DNA from: Hydnum rufescens UP504
Taxonomy: Eukaryota > Basidiomycota > Agaricomycetes > Cantharellales > Hydnaceae
Assembly (NCBI GenBank): GCA_014904985.1
Contig: MU129028.1
Coordinates: 1 to 64,000, forward strand
Reading direction: 5' to 3'
DNA length: 64,000 nucleotides
Shown: positions 42,413 to 53,214 of the stretch, piece after piece
Numbering within the stretch: position 1 is the stretch's first letter
How the letters are laid out: each line of letters starts with the position of its first letter
Program-made: the position numbers and the translations under genes
The notes under the pieces: model-generated
Databases searched by the model: none
Told to the model about the DNA's origin: nothing
The model's input: the letters and a program-made list of their open reading frames with translations, nothing else

Positions 42413-43672
42413 CGGAAAGTGCCTATAGTAAGTCAACAGACGTACACAGACTTAAGCGCCGTCCTCGACCCTGGCCGACTTTCAGAACCCCGGGCCTTCG
42501 AAGTTTCGGATGTCATCCCTACTGCTTCCCACCACTTATGAGTGGAATATAATGCATTAGCGAGGGCTTCTTTCTCCTAAGGCGGGGGGACCAACAAAAT
42601 CTGCCCGATGAGGCGGCCTGACTGGACATGACTCAGTGTGGCATATTAGCGGTATATTTCAAAGTGGTTGCATAGTATCGAGGGAATCGCCGCCGCAGTT
42701 GACGCGGTCGCATTCGAAGCATTATGGCATATCTTCTACCATCGCGACCAGTGAAGGATGATTCGCAGGGGAATAGAATCCATCCATCGATTTGCAAGAA
42801 AGTGGCCCATAGTGTCGATGCTATCCAGGGCGTTTTAACACCTAGCAACTGTCAATGCTCGGAATGGTAGATATACTCACATTCATACCTACCCTTTTGG
42901 CAGCCTGATCTGCCCCTTGTGGCAGTTGCCAGATCACGTGCCCGAGCTAATGATCTGCCCCTACCCCAGCTGCAATATTCCACAATCGTACCATCCCCCA
43001 CGAAGAACGCTTAGATGTCTGACTGAGATCCAGCCTGCTGTGTCAGTTAATCCTGTTGAATAATCTGTTGAATGATCCCTTGCGCTTCCCGACAAGAATT
43101 AATGTATAGAAATTTGTGATTCGGTGGCAACGAATGACAGGGGAGTGGGCCTTGGCAGGCATTGTTGATCGTCCTCCACCAAACAGCGAATTGAGATCAC
43201 TTCAAGTGTAATCGAGACATAGCCTAGTAGCAATATGCCACGGAGTCGAGTCTAGCGGCGACGGGTATGAAAGTGATCCTTAATAATTAATAAAGCGCAA
43301 CGTATGTGGATCCAGCCAACTCCACCCTGCTTTTCGTTCGCCTCAGAGCGGCAGGCATATCATTGATTCAGCGAGTCGTCTGCCACGTTCAACGGTTTCT
43401 ATCAATTGGGAAGGCGTTTAGCTTGACAATAGCAAGTTCTTCCATAGTGGTTTCCCAGAGTCGGTCTGGAAGAGCTCGCACACACATAGCATTAAACCTT
43501 CTAGATAATCATTGCTCGACTGGCGAGAAAGGTGAATGTCTGGGTATCTAGGGTAATCATATAGAGTCCGTCCGTTCGAGTGCTATGAAGCGGTCATTCT
43601 CAAGCACAGTACTGGAAGTCGCTCGGATGGAGGGCCTCATGATTGTCTGGAAATGGACGATGTCGAGAGCCA
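42413..43672. other. Intergenic, duplicated flank
   Basis: From about 43,090 the sequence (AGAAATTTGTGATTCGGT, GGCATTGTTGATCGTC) aligns with 49,530-49,600, so it is the 3' flank of NCYWFA copy 3. No coding potential recognised in the remainder. Confidence 0.45.
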
Positions 43673-45822
43673 TCACTTCGCTAGATGACCAAGGCCAGAA
43701 GAACTTCCATTAGCAAGTCGAGAGTCGCAATTTGGCGGGGAGACCCACAATTAGTTGACGCCAACGCTTCGAACAGCGTCTCAAGCTCCTGGATGCGTGT
43801 TTCGCGCTGCCCTTCCTTCGCCGGATGTGCCAAGGGTCCCATCTCCAATCTGGCCTCGAAATCTGCCTCGCGGGCCACTTCCTTGAATTTGGACTCTGCC
43901 TCAGACATCTTTAAACTGGCCCGAGCATGCAAAAGCTTGGTATTGGCTCCCTTCTTCTCCGCTTGGACAAGCATATCCTTGGCCTCCGCCACGAGCTGAT
44001 TGCATTCATTCAGCTGCCGCTCGAGTTCGGATCGGGCTTGCTCCAGTATTCCCTCTTCCGTTCTGAAAGGCAACGCTTCAAGATCCATTTCTCGCATCTA
44101 CGGCGAAGCGGGGAATGTAAAAACATGCTGAGCAGAAAGTACAACCATGGCGCGGAAGATGTCACTTACGATTACTGTTTTCGCCCTTGAAACAGAGAAC
44201 CGGGAATCCCTTTCAGGGATTTTAAATTAAATTAAATGCAAATTTCGGCAAATAGCGCACCGCAACAAACCGGAAATGCAACTCAACACCAGCGCAAGTT
44301 GATTGAGAGGGCATAAATACAACACTTAGATGCAGAAAACCACAAATATATGCTGATTTATTGTCTTAAAAGGCTATTTGCCTCGATTTGAAGAAGATTC
44401 TCAGAATTTCCAAAAAAGGAAATTCCTGACTTTGGGTGTGGTCCATATGGAAGTGAGGTAGGGAGGTGGAAAGATGTTCGGGGAAGTCAAAATACAGGTT
44501 CCCCAACATCTTGCGTGTTCCATGCGCGAGTAGTGGATGGGCGCTTGATTCAAATGCTTCACGGAACTTAGACTTGACCGGGGTTTGAACCAAGGTTGTT
44601 CAAAAAAGCACTCTACGGCCCAGGCACCATTACCCGCTACACTGCACACCAGGATACATTTATTTTTATTTTTTTATGTATATAAGTCAGGTATGTATTG
44701 CGGGGACACCCCCAGACGCTCACGGGGATACCCCGTACCCCATCTGCGATCTGCCGCCAAGTTCTCAGGTGGCCCGAAAAGGGCATTTCAAATTCCCCTG
44801 ATCACATTCGTTCAAGGGCGAAAAGTCAAGAGTGGTCACAGATCCTCAGGCTACCCATTGCTGGGTTAACTCAGATGACTGTCACGTCACAAAATTTTTT
44901 CTTTGCTAGACTTTGTGTGCGTACAGTAGACTATAAGCTTCCAAACGCATGGTCGTCCTCTTCCCTCTCCAATCCTCCCAAAGGAATCGTTAAGAGTCCG
45001 AAACTCCAGGTTCCTTGTTCGATGTCGAAGAAGATGGGTTCGGAAGGTGTGAACCTTTGGCTGAGGATGAACATCATCGCCTTGGCAAACCAGTAGGAAT
45101 TGCTGTGGCCCACGGTGTACCACGGCTTCGATCGGTGGATTGCGCTAATAGCCGCGGTGAAGTTGAGGAGATCGGGACACAAAGGCGTAGGAAGGGGATC
45201 GCCACACACAGAGGTGGTGACTGCATTGGACTCGGTGTCGAATCGATATTTCAGGGACCCGCGCAAAATAAAGGCGTTCTTGGTCAACCTCTCATTTGTG
45301 ATGATTTTGAGGGCCGCGTCGAAGTCCTGAGCACCGAGGATCAGCCGGACCTTGTCTTCTGCGCGCATCACGGAGTCGAATATCCTTCGAGAAAATGCCG
45401 GCCGCCTTCTTAAGATTGGGAATCTTCGGCGTCTGCTGAGGCTTCTGTTTCCTCTTCGGCTGCTCCATCTTCTGCCGCTTCTTCTTTTGTTCCTCCGCCT
45501 TCAACTCCTGGAGGATGCGATGACATTCCTCGTCGGACAACTTGTGATCTGAGTCCCTCAAAGCGGTGACCCGCTCTGCGAGAACGAAAATGACCTCTGA
45601 ATTAGCCCTGAACTCCCCGATGATAAATTCGTGCTCGACGTTGTACTCGTTTTTGTACAGCCTCGCCTCGACAAGCATATAAGAACGCGCAGTGTCTTTG
45701 AACTGGAATACCCTCTCCTGCCAGCGAAGAATGGGAAACCAGGACTGAGATCTGAAGAGGTCGCTGGATTGTTGGAGGGCCGCCACTGAAGATGTAGTGC
45801 TCGAGCGCGAGAAAGGTTCCAT
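43673..45822 (-). pseudogene. NCYWFA-family copy 3, disrupted
   Basis: ATG at 45822 (MEPFSRSSTTSSV). The N-terminal region (RSYMLVEARLYKNEYNVEH, EECHRILQELKAEEQ) and core (HRSKPWYTVGHSNSYWFAKA) are recognisable, but the motif Cys is Ser. The frame shifts near 45,390, before DKVRLILGAQDFDAALK, and again near 44,950. A 760-bp insertion at 44,171-44,930 lies exactly where the other copies have the border of exon 1 and a 74-nt intron. The coiled-coil exon survives downstream (EQARSELERQLNECNQLV, ETLFEALAS). Probably non-functional, or a product lacking the Cys-dependent activity. Confidence 0.75.
44171..44930. mobile_element. Insertion in NCYWFA copy 3, with inner inverted repeat and tRNA-like box
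   Basis: Compared with copies 1 and 4, about 760 bp are inserted between CTTACG and the codons for LEAY. TTTTCGCCCTTGAA (44178-44191) and TTCAAGGGCGAAAA (44811-44824) form a perfect 14-bp inverted repeat 647 bp apart end to end. On the minus strand near 44,590 GGTTCAAACCCCGG matches a Pol III B box, and TAGCGGGTAATGG about 45 nt upstream resembles an A box. It could be a MITE-like element or a tRNA-derived SINE. No clear target duplication seen. Confidence 0.5.
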
Positions 45823-45867
45823 GATGAATGGACGGAAGAAGATAGCGATATACTGGAATAACGGCTC

Positions 45868-45962
45868 ATTTTATACCTCGTCTTATGGGCCTCTTTTCGT
45901 CGGATCTGACATGGACGTAAGTCGCTGATCGTGCAAGTCTAATGCAAGTCGTCCAATGTTGC
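45868..45962 (-). promoter_or_regulatory. NCYWFA copy 3 promoter: TATA box and TGCAAGTC repeats
   Basis: Minus strand CGAGGTATAAAATG (around 45868-45880) lies about 50 nt above the ATG at 45822. Plus strand 45914-45962 reads CGTAAGTCGCTGATCGTGC, AATGCAAGTCGTC and CAATGTTGC, matching copy 4 in order. Confidence 0.6.
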
Positions 45963-46689
45963 GTGGTTCGCTCGCAGGTCTCCAGAATCCCGCAACCGTG
46001 GAAACAGCAGCACAGGAGGCGTTAACTAATGCCCCTGGTTGTTGGTCGCGACAACCCTTTTGCAAAGAGCTCCCAGTGTCCATTGTCCCCTCGGCCAGTG
46101 TCAGTGTTGAGGCAAGAAATATGCATGTGACTGAAAGTCGATCCTTGGCAACGAGCGACTGCAAGGGGGACAAGTTGTTTGACGCCTATCTTTATCGCAC
46201 CTAATCAAGGCTGAGGACAGCCCCGATCGCGAGACTTGACAACCCCACAAAGGGACCAGGCAGACCGAGGGATCGCTCGCCCCTGGAGATTCTCACGTTC
46301 TCGAGATTGAAAGGCGCCAAACAGTCTGATATCCTGAAGGCGAAAATCCACTGTTGAAAGTAGTGGCGTGAAACCCTGGTATCCAGATGCAAAGCACCCT
46401 GCATACCGAATGTGCCCCATAGACGTTGCAAATCGATGTGGGTTGCCACCGGATTCGGTCTGACCCGGGGTCGCGCGGTCGTGCAACATTGTCAATGAGA
46501 CTTCAACGGTAGTTGTTCCTGGGGATTTCAGCTCAGCAGTGTATCATGAGAATCATCTCCTCGGGATTTTTATCCAGAATAATGAGACTGCTGATTTCCT
46601 TTAAGGGCACCATTGCCAGTCACTAGCCATTGTCTCGCTCATATATCCCCACTCCTTGATAGCCAGTGACGAGGTATGACATTGATATA
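45963..46689. other. Intergenic, no gene seen
   Basis: Lies between the copy 3 promoter and the RPT6 stop. Open frames on both strands are short and without motifs. Confidence 0.45.
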
Positions 46690-48300
46690 CTATGAGAACA
46701 ACTTGTTTACGGATGTATTCCCCTCTTGTTGCTTCTTCAGTACCTGTGAACGGGGGGGGGGGCATTAGGTAGAATATCGGCAGGGGAATCGCTAGGCATA
46801 CCTTGGCAACTGCGAATTCAAAGTCTTCCTGAGTCACATGTTGTCGTCTCTCTCTCAAAGCATACATTCCTATGAGTCGAAGAGCATCCCTCAGAATCGA
46901 TTTAAGACTCAAAGAGGGGGAAAAAACGAGATCCAACCTGCTTCCGTACAGATACCGCGCACCTCGGCCCCAGAGCATTGGCCCATCTTCTCTGCCAATG
47001 CTTTGAGGTTGATGCCACGCTGGAGGGACATCTGCAATGACAACGCACCAGATTGTTAGAGGAGCAGAAACCAGGGACCTTACTACTTACTTTGCGAGAA
47101 TGAATGCGTAAGATGGTTGTACGCGCTTCAGGGCCTGGGGGAGGAAATTCGATCTTCCGGTCGATACGACCTGGTCGTAATAAAGCAGAATCGAGGATAT
47201 CTACAGTTGATGTCAGGGCGAGTTTTCAGATGACCACCCTACATTTATATACCTATTCGGTTAGTCGCCATGATGACCTAGTCGTTCGCGAACATGATGG
47301 GTTAGAATAACCTTGGAATACGAGGCGCTCGAGCCTTACCTTGATGTTCTTTGTGGGCTCGAATCCGTCCAACTGATTTAGTAACTCCAACATCGTTCGT
47401 TGGACCTCTGAGTCCCCACCTCCACTCCCGCTCTCCCCTCGTGAACTTCCAATGGAATCGATCTCATCCATGAAGATGATACTTGGTGCATGCTCCCTGG
47501 CCATCACGAACAACTCACGGACCATTCGACTCCCCTCACCAATGTATTTCTGAACCAATTCCGACCCAGAAACGCGGATGAATTTGCAGTCGGTGTGATG
47601 GGCCACGGCACGAGCAAGCAAAGTCTTCCCGGTCCCAGGTGGGCCATAGAGAAGAACACCCTTGGGTTGCGCGATACCGAGGGATTCGAATAGTTCAGGA
47701 TGTTTGACAGGAAGCTCGATTACTTCTTTGATCTCCTTGATCTGCTCATCGAGTCCTCCTATCATTTCGTACGTGCTATCGGGAACCTTTTCAACCATCA
47801 TGAGCGACACAAGCGGATCGACTTTGTTGGGCAGGATCTTGTGTATAGTATACGAATCGCTTCGCAGGGCAACACGCAGTGTAGGTTTGAGATCTGCTAC
47901 ATCGAGTTCACTGTCGAAGTCGACAACTATACAGCATGGCCATTCAAACACGGAATGTATGCCAGGATTTCAACGCAACACGTACTGTACTTCCCCTCGG
48001 GTTGCACCTTTACTAGGACTTTGTTCTTGCCCATGACTTTGATAATTTCGCCAACATACGAAGCAGGCTCTTGAAGAAGCTGGAGTTCTTCCCTCAACAG
48101 TCGTACTAATAGATACTGTGAGCAAGACTTGAGGTGCAAAGGGCATTTGCACTGACCCGCGCATTCAGCGCGTTGCGCTGAGCTTCCAAACGCCGAAGAT
48201 TTTGGGTTTTGTGGTTGATGGTGAGCTCTGCTGCCTCTATCTTAGCCTGGTAGTAGGCGTTGATCCCTCCTGCGGTCGTCCTTCTCGTTGGTGCAGGCAT
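46690..48300 (-). CDS. RPT6: 26S proteasome regulatory ATPase Rpt6 (PSMC5)
   Basis: An AAA ATPase of the proteasome base that unfolds substrates and opens the 20S gate. ATG at 48300 ([12 protein letters not shown]). N-terminal coiled coil ([20 protein letters not shown]), OB region ([19 protein letters not shown]), [20 protein letters not shown], Walker A GPPGTGKT, Walker B IIFMDEID, arginine fingers in [10 protein letters not shown], and C-terminus [15 protein letters not shown]. The block from [20 protein letters not shown] through [15 protein letters not shown] identifies Rpt6 among the six paralogues. About seven introns; the last contains an 11-nt G run (46752-46762). The stop is TAG at 46690-46692. 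The reading frame is intact throughout. Confidence 0.96.
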
Positions 48301-48364
48301 TTTCCCAATTGGACACTTGGCTGACGCGTCCACGGAACTACCCGGTCTTGAACACGTACTCTAG

Positions 48365-48910
48365 ATGCGCTCATCGACCTTTCTCCCTAGACGGATGCGT
48401 AATGAGCTATGCACGCCCAATGCCGGCCAAAATGAGGACGATCCCTATGTACAGAAGCTTGCTTCCCTTCTGAAACCAATCATTTAGAAACATCGCTGGT
48501 GGGCGCGGCTCCTGGCCTCGGGATTGTCGTCAACGATGTCCTTAATGCCCCTTCGGAATTCCACACAAATAATCCTGGTCTTCTTGATGAACAGATATTA
48601 CGTGAAATTGCCTTGTCTTGCTATTTGCTGGCTTTACTGCCTTAGGAATGAGGGTAGCTTACACTTTGCGAACCACAACTGTCGACAATGTGCCTACACC
48701 CGCAGATGTAAATGGCGGCCAAAAGATACTCTCCCGTCTTCGGCCTGCACATGCCCCGAATGCATTCCAGGATGAAGTATTTGTTGTTATGTAGGCCGGG
48801 AGGGCACCGCTATTTCAATTTGTCTGCTTTCCTTTTGGCGACAACCCTTCAGACTTATGGTGCCAGGCGGGCAGCCGGTTTACGCATTCATTATCCATAC
48901 TGATGGATAA
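48365..48910 (+). CDS. Unrecognised conserved-looking protein, divergent from RPT6
   Basis: ATG at 48365, only 64 bp from the RPT6 start. It reads MRSSTFLPRRMRNELCTPNA, then DDPYVQKLASLLKP, HLETSLVGAAPGLGIVV, LLDEQILREIALSCYLLAL, GMRVAYTLRTTTVDNV, RLRPAHAPNAFQDEVFVVM and GREGTAISICLLSFWRQPF, to a TAA at 48908. The segments are in different frames, separated by single-base losses near 48478, 48642 and 48792. Its composition is that of a real protein of about 180 residues. I do not recognise the family. Given the same error pattern elsewhere I treat it as a gene rather than a pseudogene, with low certainty. Confidence 0.5.
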
Positions 48911-50126
48911 GGAGGAGCCCATTACTACGACCTCGTTGCCAGTGGCAGACCATTTCATCTTGGGCAACTCCTTGGCGCAGGGCTACCAGCGTTCACTCCC
49001 ATAATCCCTATCCGGTAGGGGGTAAAGGCCCTTTCCGATTTACGTCGGGATTTGGACGAACGGTCTGTACCGAGAGGTCCGATAGCTCGCTTTGCACGGC
49101 ACTGCGCCAATTTGTTTAAGGAATCGTACTCGTCCTTTCCTCAGATTCACCACTCTTCCAGGACCACTTTATGATTAGTCGTGGCAGGGAAGGTGTGTCG
49201 TCTCTCCATCTCCGATTGGTTAAGAGAGACTCCCCAGTTCATCGTGCACCTTACGGGACCATGATTTTCTCTCGGAGATGGAACTACCCTCCTCTCTGTC
49301 GGTTGCTCTGAGGAAATGCCTTTGCACAGTCTACGCTCATAGGCTCTGTTCTTTGCAGCACCCCTGCAGCTTTTGTAATCTACCACGCATGCAGGCCTTA
49401 ATTGGATCAACTCTGAGGGGGTCTGGAAATACCAGAAGCACTCGCGCTGTAAATCGTGGGGAACTGAATCGGAGCCTCGCGACCACCACATCTCAACCCT
49501 GTTGGATTCTCTTACCCTCACCAATACGAATTGATGTCTAGAAATCTGTGATTCAGTTGAGAATGGCTCAGTGGACCCGGGTGCGGCAACCATTGTTGAT
49601 CGTCTTCCCCACTCGTCATTTGTGGGGGTTATTTAAAACCATCGTCTCCGGAGTGGAATCTAGCGGCAAAGGGTCACGAAAGTGATGGTAATTACAATAA
49701 ATCAACATTAATTCACCCAATTCCACTTCCCCCATCGCATCGAGCTATCTGCTGCTATACCATTTTCTCGACAACCCATCTGCCATGTCCAAATCATACC
49801 TATTAATTGGGAGTGCGTTTGCCTTCACAATCCTCTCTTCTCGTATATTGTTTTTTCAAAGACGGTGCAGAAGAGCGCGCATGTACATATATTAAGCCTA
49901 TGCAATTATTAGTAGACTATTGAGAGAGCAAAACGACCGGCTTTCGGGTGCAAACGCTATAGTCATATCGGGGTTGTTGTTTGGGGTAGAGTCCATTCGA
50001 GCACAGTGAACCAAACATTCTCGAATCCAAACGAGGCGTGGATATCGCCCAGATCTGAAGGAAGTTGAATGAAGGGTATCATGGATGGAACAGCACGACT
50101 AAGAATTGATAATGTCGAAACAGTTA
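48911..50126. other. Intergenic with duplicated 3' flank of NCYWFA copy 4
   Basis: From about 49,520 (TCTAGAAATCTGTGATTC, ACCATTGTTGATCGTC, TTAATTGGGAGTGCG, CGTATATTGTTTTTTC) it aligns with the 3' flanks at 43,100-43,650 and 22,330-22,560. No gene recognised; a 148-residue minus-strand frame at 49,147-49,593 has no motif. Confidence 0.45.
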
Positions 50127-51607
50127 TCACTTCGCTAAATGACAGAGCCAGAACAGCATCATTGGCAAGTTGAAAGTCGGAATTTGGCTGGGAGTGCGCA
50201 CCATTGACTGACTCCGAACCTTGAAATTGCGCTTCCAACTGCCGGAGTCTGTTGAGCTCGATTGTTCCTTCTCGCGCCCTGAGCGTTCCGCCTTCAATGC
50301 AGCCTCGGATGCCTTCAATGCAGCCTCAGATGCTAAGCGCTCCTCCTCCCGTTCAGCCTGAAGCGCCAAGAGGTCGACCTGACCTTGGGCCTTAGATACC
50401 TTTGTATCGGACTCAGCACGCCTCCTTTTGGCATCGGCCTCCTTCGTCTTCACCTGAGAAAGCTTACCCTCGGCCTCTATAGTGAGCCGGTCCTGTTCAT
50501 TGAGCTGCTGTTCGAGCTTGCGTTTACGCTGTTCATATATTATTTCCTTCTCCGTTTTCCGCGGCAATTTTTCGAGTTCCATTTCCTGCATCTAAAGGGA
50601 AGGGTGGGGAACATCAAAACACGTCTTAAGAAGAGGATAAAGAGGGGACAGAAGAAGACCCTTACATCCCGAGTATACGCTTCCAAAAGCTCATTCTCCT
50701 CTTCCTCCCACAACTCCCCCGCAGGAATCCTGAAGACTCCGAGACGCAAGGTTCCTTGTTTTGCGTCAAAGACGATGGATTCTGAGGGCGGGAAATTTTT
50801 ACTGAGGATGAACATCATCCCCATTGCGAACCAGTAGCAGTTGTTGTGGCCCGCGGTGTAATATGTTCTCGATCGGTGGATCGCGTGAGCTGCAGAGGTG
50901 AAATTCAGGAAGTCGGGGCACAACGGCGTAGGGAGGACATCGCCAGGGACAGAGGTCGAGGCCGCATTGGGTTGAGTGTCGAATTGATATTTCAGAGACC
51001 CGCACAAAATGAAGGTGGTCTTTGTTGGCCTTTCCTTTGTTAAGGTTTCGACAGCCGCGTTGAAATCCTGGGCCCCGAGGATCAACCGGATCCTATCATC
51101 TGCGCTCGCCGTGCGTTCGCCCCAGGACGAGACAGAGCGAATCGAAGGGCTCCTGGATGCGCGTTGTCGGGGGTGAAAAAGGGGGCTGCTCTTAAAGTGG
51201 GAAATCTTCGGCCTCTGTGGTTTGTCCTCAAGCTTCTGTTTCTTTATGTCCTGCCTCTGTTTCTCGTGCTCCGCCTTTATTTCCTTGAAGCTGCGATTAC
51301 GTTCTTCGTCGGACACCTTGTGATCCAAGTCCTTTTGAATGGTGACCCGTTCCGTGGCAGCGAAAAAGACTCCCGCATCACCATCACCCTTGAACTCCCC
51401 GAGGATGAACTCGTGCTCGACGTTGTGCTCGTTTTTATACAGCCTCGCCTCGATAAGGGCGTAAGAGCGCGCAGTGTCTTTGAACTTGAACACCCTCTCC
51501 CGCCAGTCAAAAATGGGAGTCCAGTGTTTAGATTTGAAGAGGTCGCTAGATTGTCGGAGGGCCACCGCTGAGGCAGACATAGTGCTGGAACGCGAGACGG
51601 TGTCCAT
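50127..51607 (-). CDS. NCYWFA-family protein, copy 4
   Basis: ATG at 51607 (MDTVSRSSTMSAS), about 47 nt below a GTATAAA box. Exon 1 (51607-50666) encodes RSYALIEARLYKNEHNVEH, a charged Lys/Glu linker and the core HRSRTYYTAGHNNCYWFAM, ending EAYTRD. A 74-nt intron (50592-50665) leads to a coiled-coil exon (MQEMELEKLPRKTEKE, KLEQQLNEQDRLTIEAEGK). A final 67-nt intron precedes an 8-nt exon, CGAAGTGA, encoding only the last residue and stop. One frameshift near 50262 separates GREKEQ from ELNRLRQLEAQFQ. An in-frame ATG at 51709 would add an unconserved leader overlapping the TATA box and is rejected. Function unknown; a thiol-enzyme fold is inferred from His and NC. Confidence 0.8.
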
Positions 51608-51653
51608 GATGAATCGACGGAAGAAAATAGCGATGCGCTGGAGGAACGGACGC

Positions 51654-51737
51654 TTTATACCTCGAGGCTTACGGGCCTCTTTTGGTTGATCCACCATGAT
51701 GCAAGTCACTGATCGTGCAAGTCGTCTAATATTGCAT
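51654..51737 (-). promoter_or_regulatory. NCYWFA copy 4 promoter: TATA box and TGCAAGTC repeats
   Basis: Minus strand CGAGGTATAAAGCGTCC with TATA at 51654-51660. Plus strand 51698-51737 reads GATGCAAGTCACTGATCG, TGCAAGTCGTC and TAATATTGCATG. The same order and spacing occur above copies 2 and 3. Confidence 0.6.
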
Positions 51738-53214
51738 GACTCGGTAGATGCCGACGTTGAGTCAACAAACGCATGTATGCCTCATAGTTAAGCGCCATGA
51801 ACGACTACAACGTTTACTAAGTCCTTATCCTCTAAAAATCGGCCCTATCAATACTAATGAGTCTCTGAGTTCTTCTTAGTAGAATGAGAGGCTCATTGAT
51901 TTACCATTACTGACTGGCATTTATTCCTCCTAAGGGAGCCACCAAGATGTTCAGGTGAGGCTGTTTGACATCCTGTGACTCATCCTAGCCGTTCGAGACA
52001 AATTCCAGAGGGGTTGAAAGAGCCATAGTCGCCATCTTTTGCGTGATGCATCGAGGCTTCATGTACCATGTCCTCGAACATCGAGTGCTTGGTGATATCC
52101 TAGGCGGCCGGATCTATCTCTGATCGATTTGTGGCGTAGTGACCTATAGCTATCCGATATAGAAAGAGCTTTGCCTCTGGATACCAGGACACCACTGACA
52201 ACCGTCACAATAGGCCGTGGCAGATCTCCACATTTTGAATATCACGTACCTCTTCAGTGTCTTTCGGGGGCCTGAAAATCTCGAGAACCCCCTTCCCTTC
52301 GCCTTTTTGTGTAGTTGCCAAATCACGTGTTCCATTCCCAACTTTGGAGCAAGATGCAGGGCATAAGAAGCATAGAATGGTGGACGAAACGAGTCATTCG
52401 AAACCACTAGTCTGCCGACCGACAATGATTCATTTGTAGGAGAAAGCGTTCTTCCCACGAATGCCATTTGGCTAGGCTAGAGCCACTGGAGTCGGGCATA
52501 CCATACGGCAGCAGGCGACAGCCACTAATGTTCCGATTTCCTTTGGGAATCAGGGTTATTCCTCTCATCGTTCTCTTCATGTAGTGAGGAGGTGAAGAGC
52601 TATTGGTCTCTGACTAGACGTGGCGGGCGTCACTCTGTAGATTATAAACAAAGGGCGAGGCAGAAGTCATCCATGCCAGCGTTGGCGACGATCGAACGTC
52701 CAAGACAGCAGCCGCGAGTGAAGTGTTTCAGTTTCTTTGTCTCCGCCTATGGAGCGTGACATGACCGAGTCCAGTTACATAATCCATCACATTGAGCCCA
52801 GAGCGTAAACATCTGCTCATCGTTCTGTCGAATCAACCCTGTTTCAAAAAACCCTACACGGAAGTGTGTATCTAGCATACTTAATTCATGCTTCTTGTGA
52901 TAAGCTCGTGCGGTCGAAATCAGAGTTAATGCCACTCAATGCCCACCAAACTCGGGACAGGAACTATCCTGGGCCATTGCACACTTCCAGTAGCTCTGCA
53001 ATTTCGGCAGCCTAGGAATCTTCAGGAGAATGGGATTCAATATCCCTTTGTCTGTTTGTGGTAGCTGAGTCACGTTACTTGATTTGATAGCCAATTGTTC
53101 CCAGGCTATAAAGGTCAACTTCCCGGTGCCCTCTCGCCCCTCACCACCCACACTGCCGTTTCTGGGGTGTTATTTTTCTCATCTTCCCCTTCCTCTTCCA
53201 CTTTCACGCAAACC
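51738..53214. other. Intergenic, no gene seen
   Basis: A few open frames of about 60-105 residues on both strands lack motifs. The first part shares short blocks (CTCATTGATTTACC, CCTCCTAAGG) with 42,560-42,600, suggesting the duplication extended upstream of the promoters. Confidence 0.4.

Noticed and set aside
44560..44660. A functional tRNA gene
   Set aside because: The B box is good but no seven-base acceptor stem or proper anticodon arm can be drawn, so a tRNA-derived repeat is the most that can be said.
51605..51709. Upstream ATG at 51709 as the start of NCYWFA copy 4
   Set aside because: The extra 34 residues cover the conserved TATA box and are not matched by copy 1 or 3; the ATG at 51607 aligns with the starts of the other copies.
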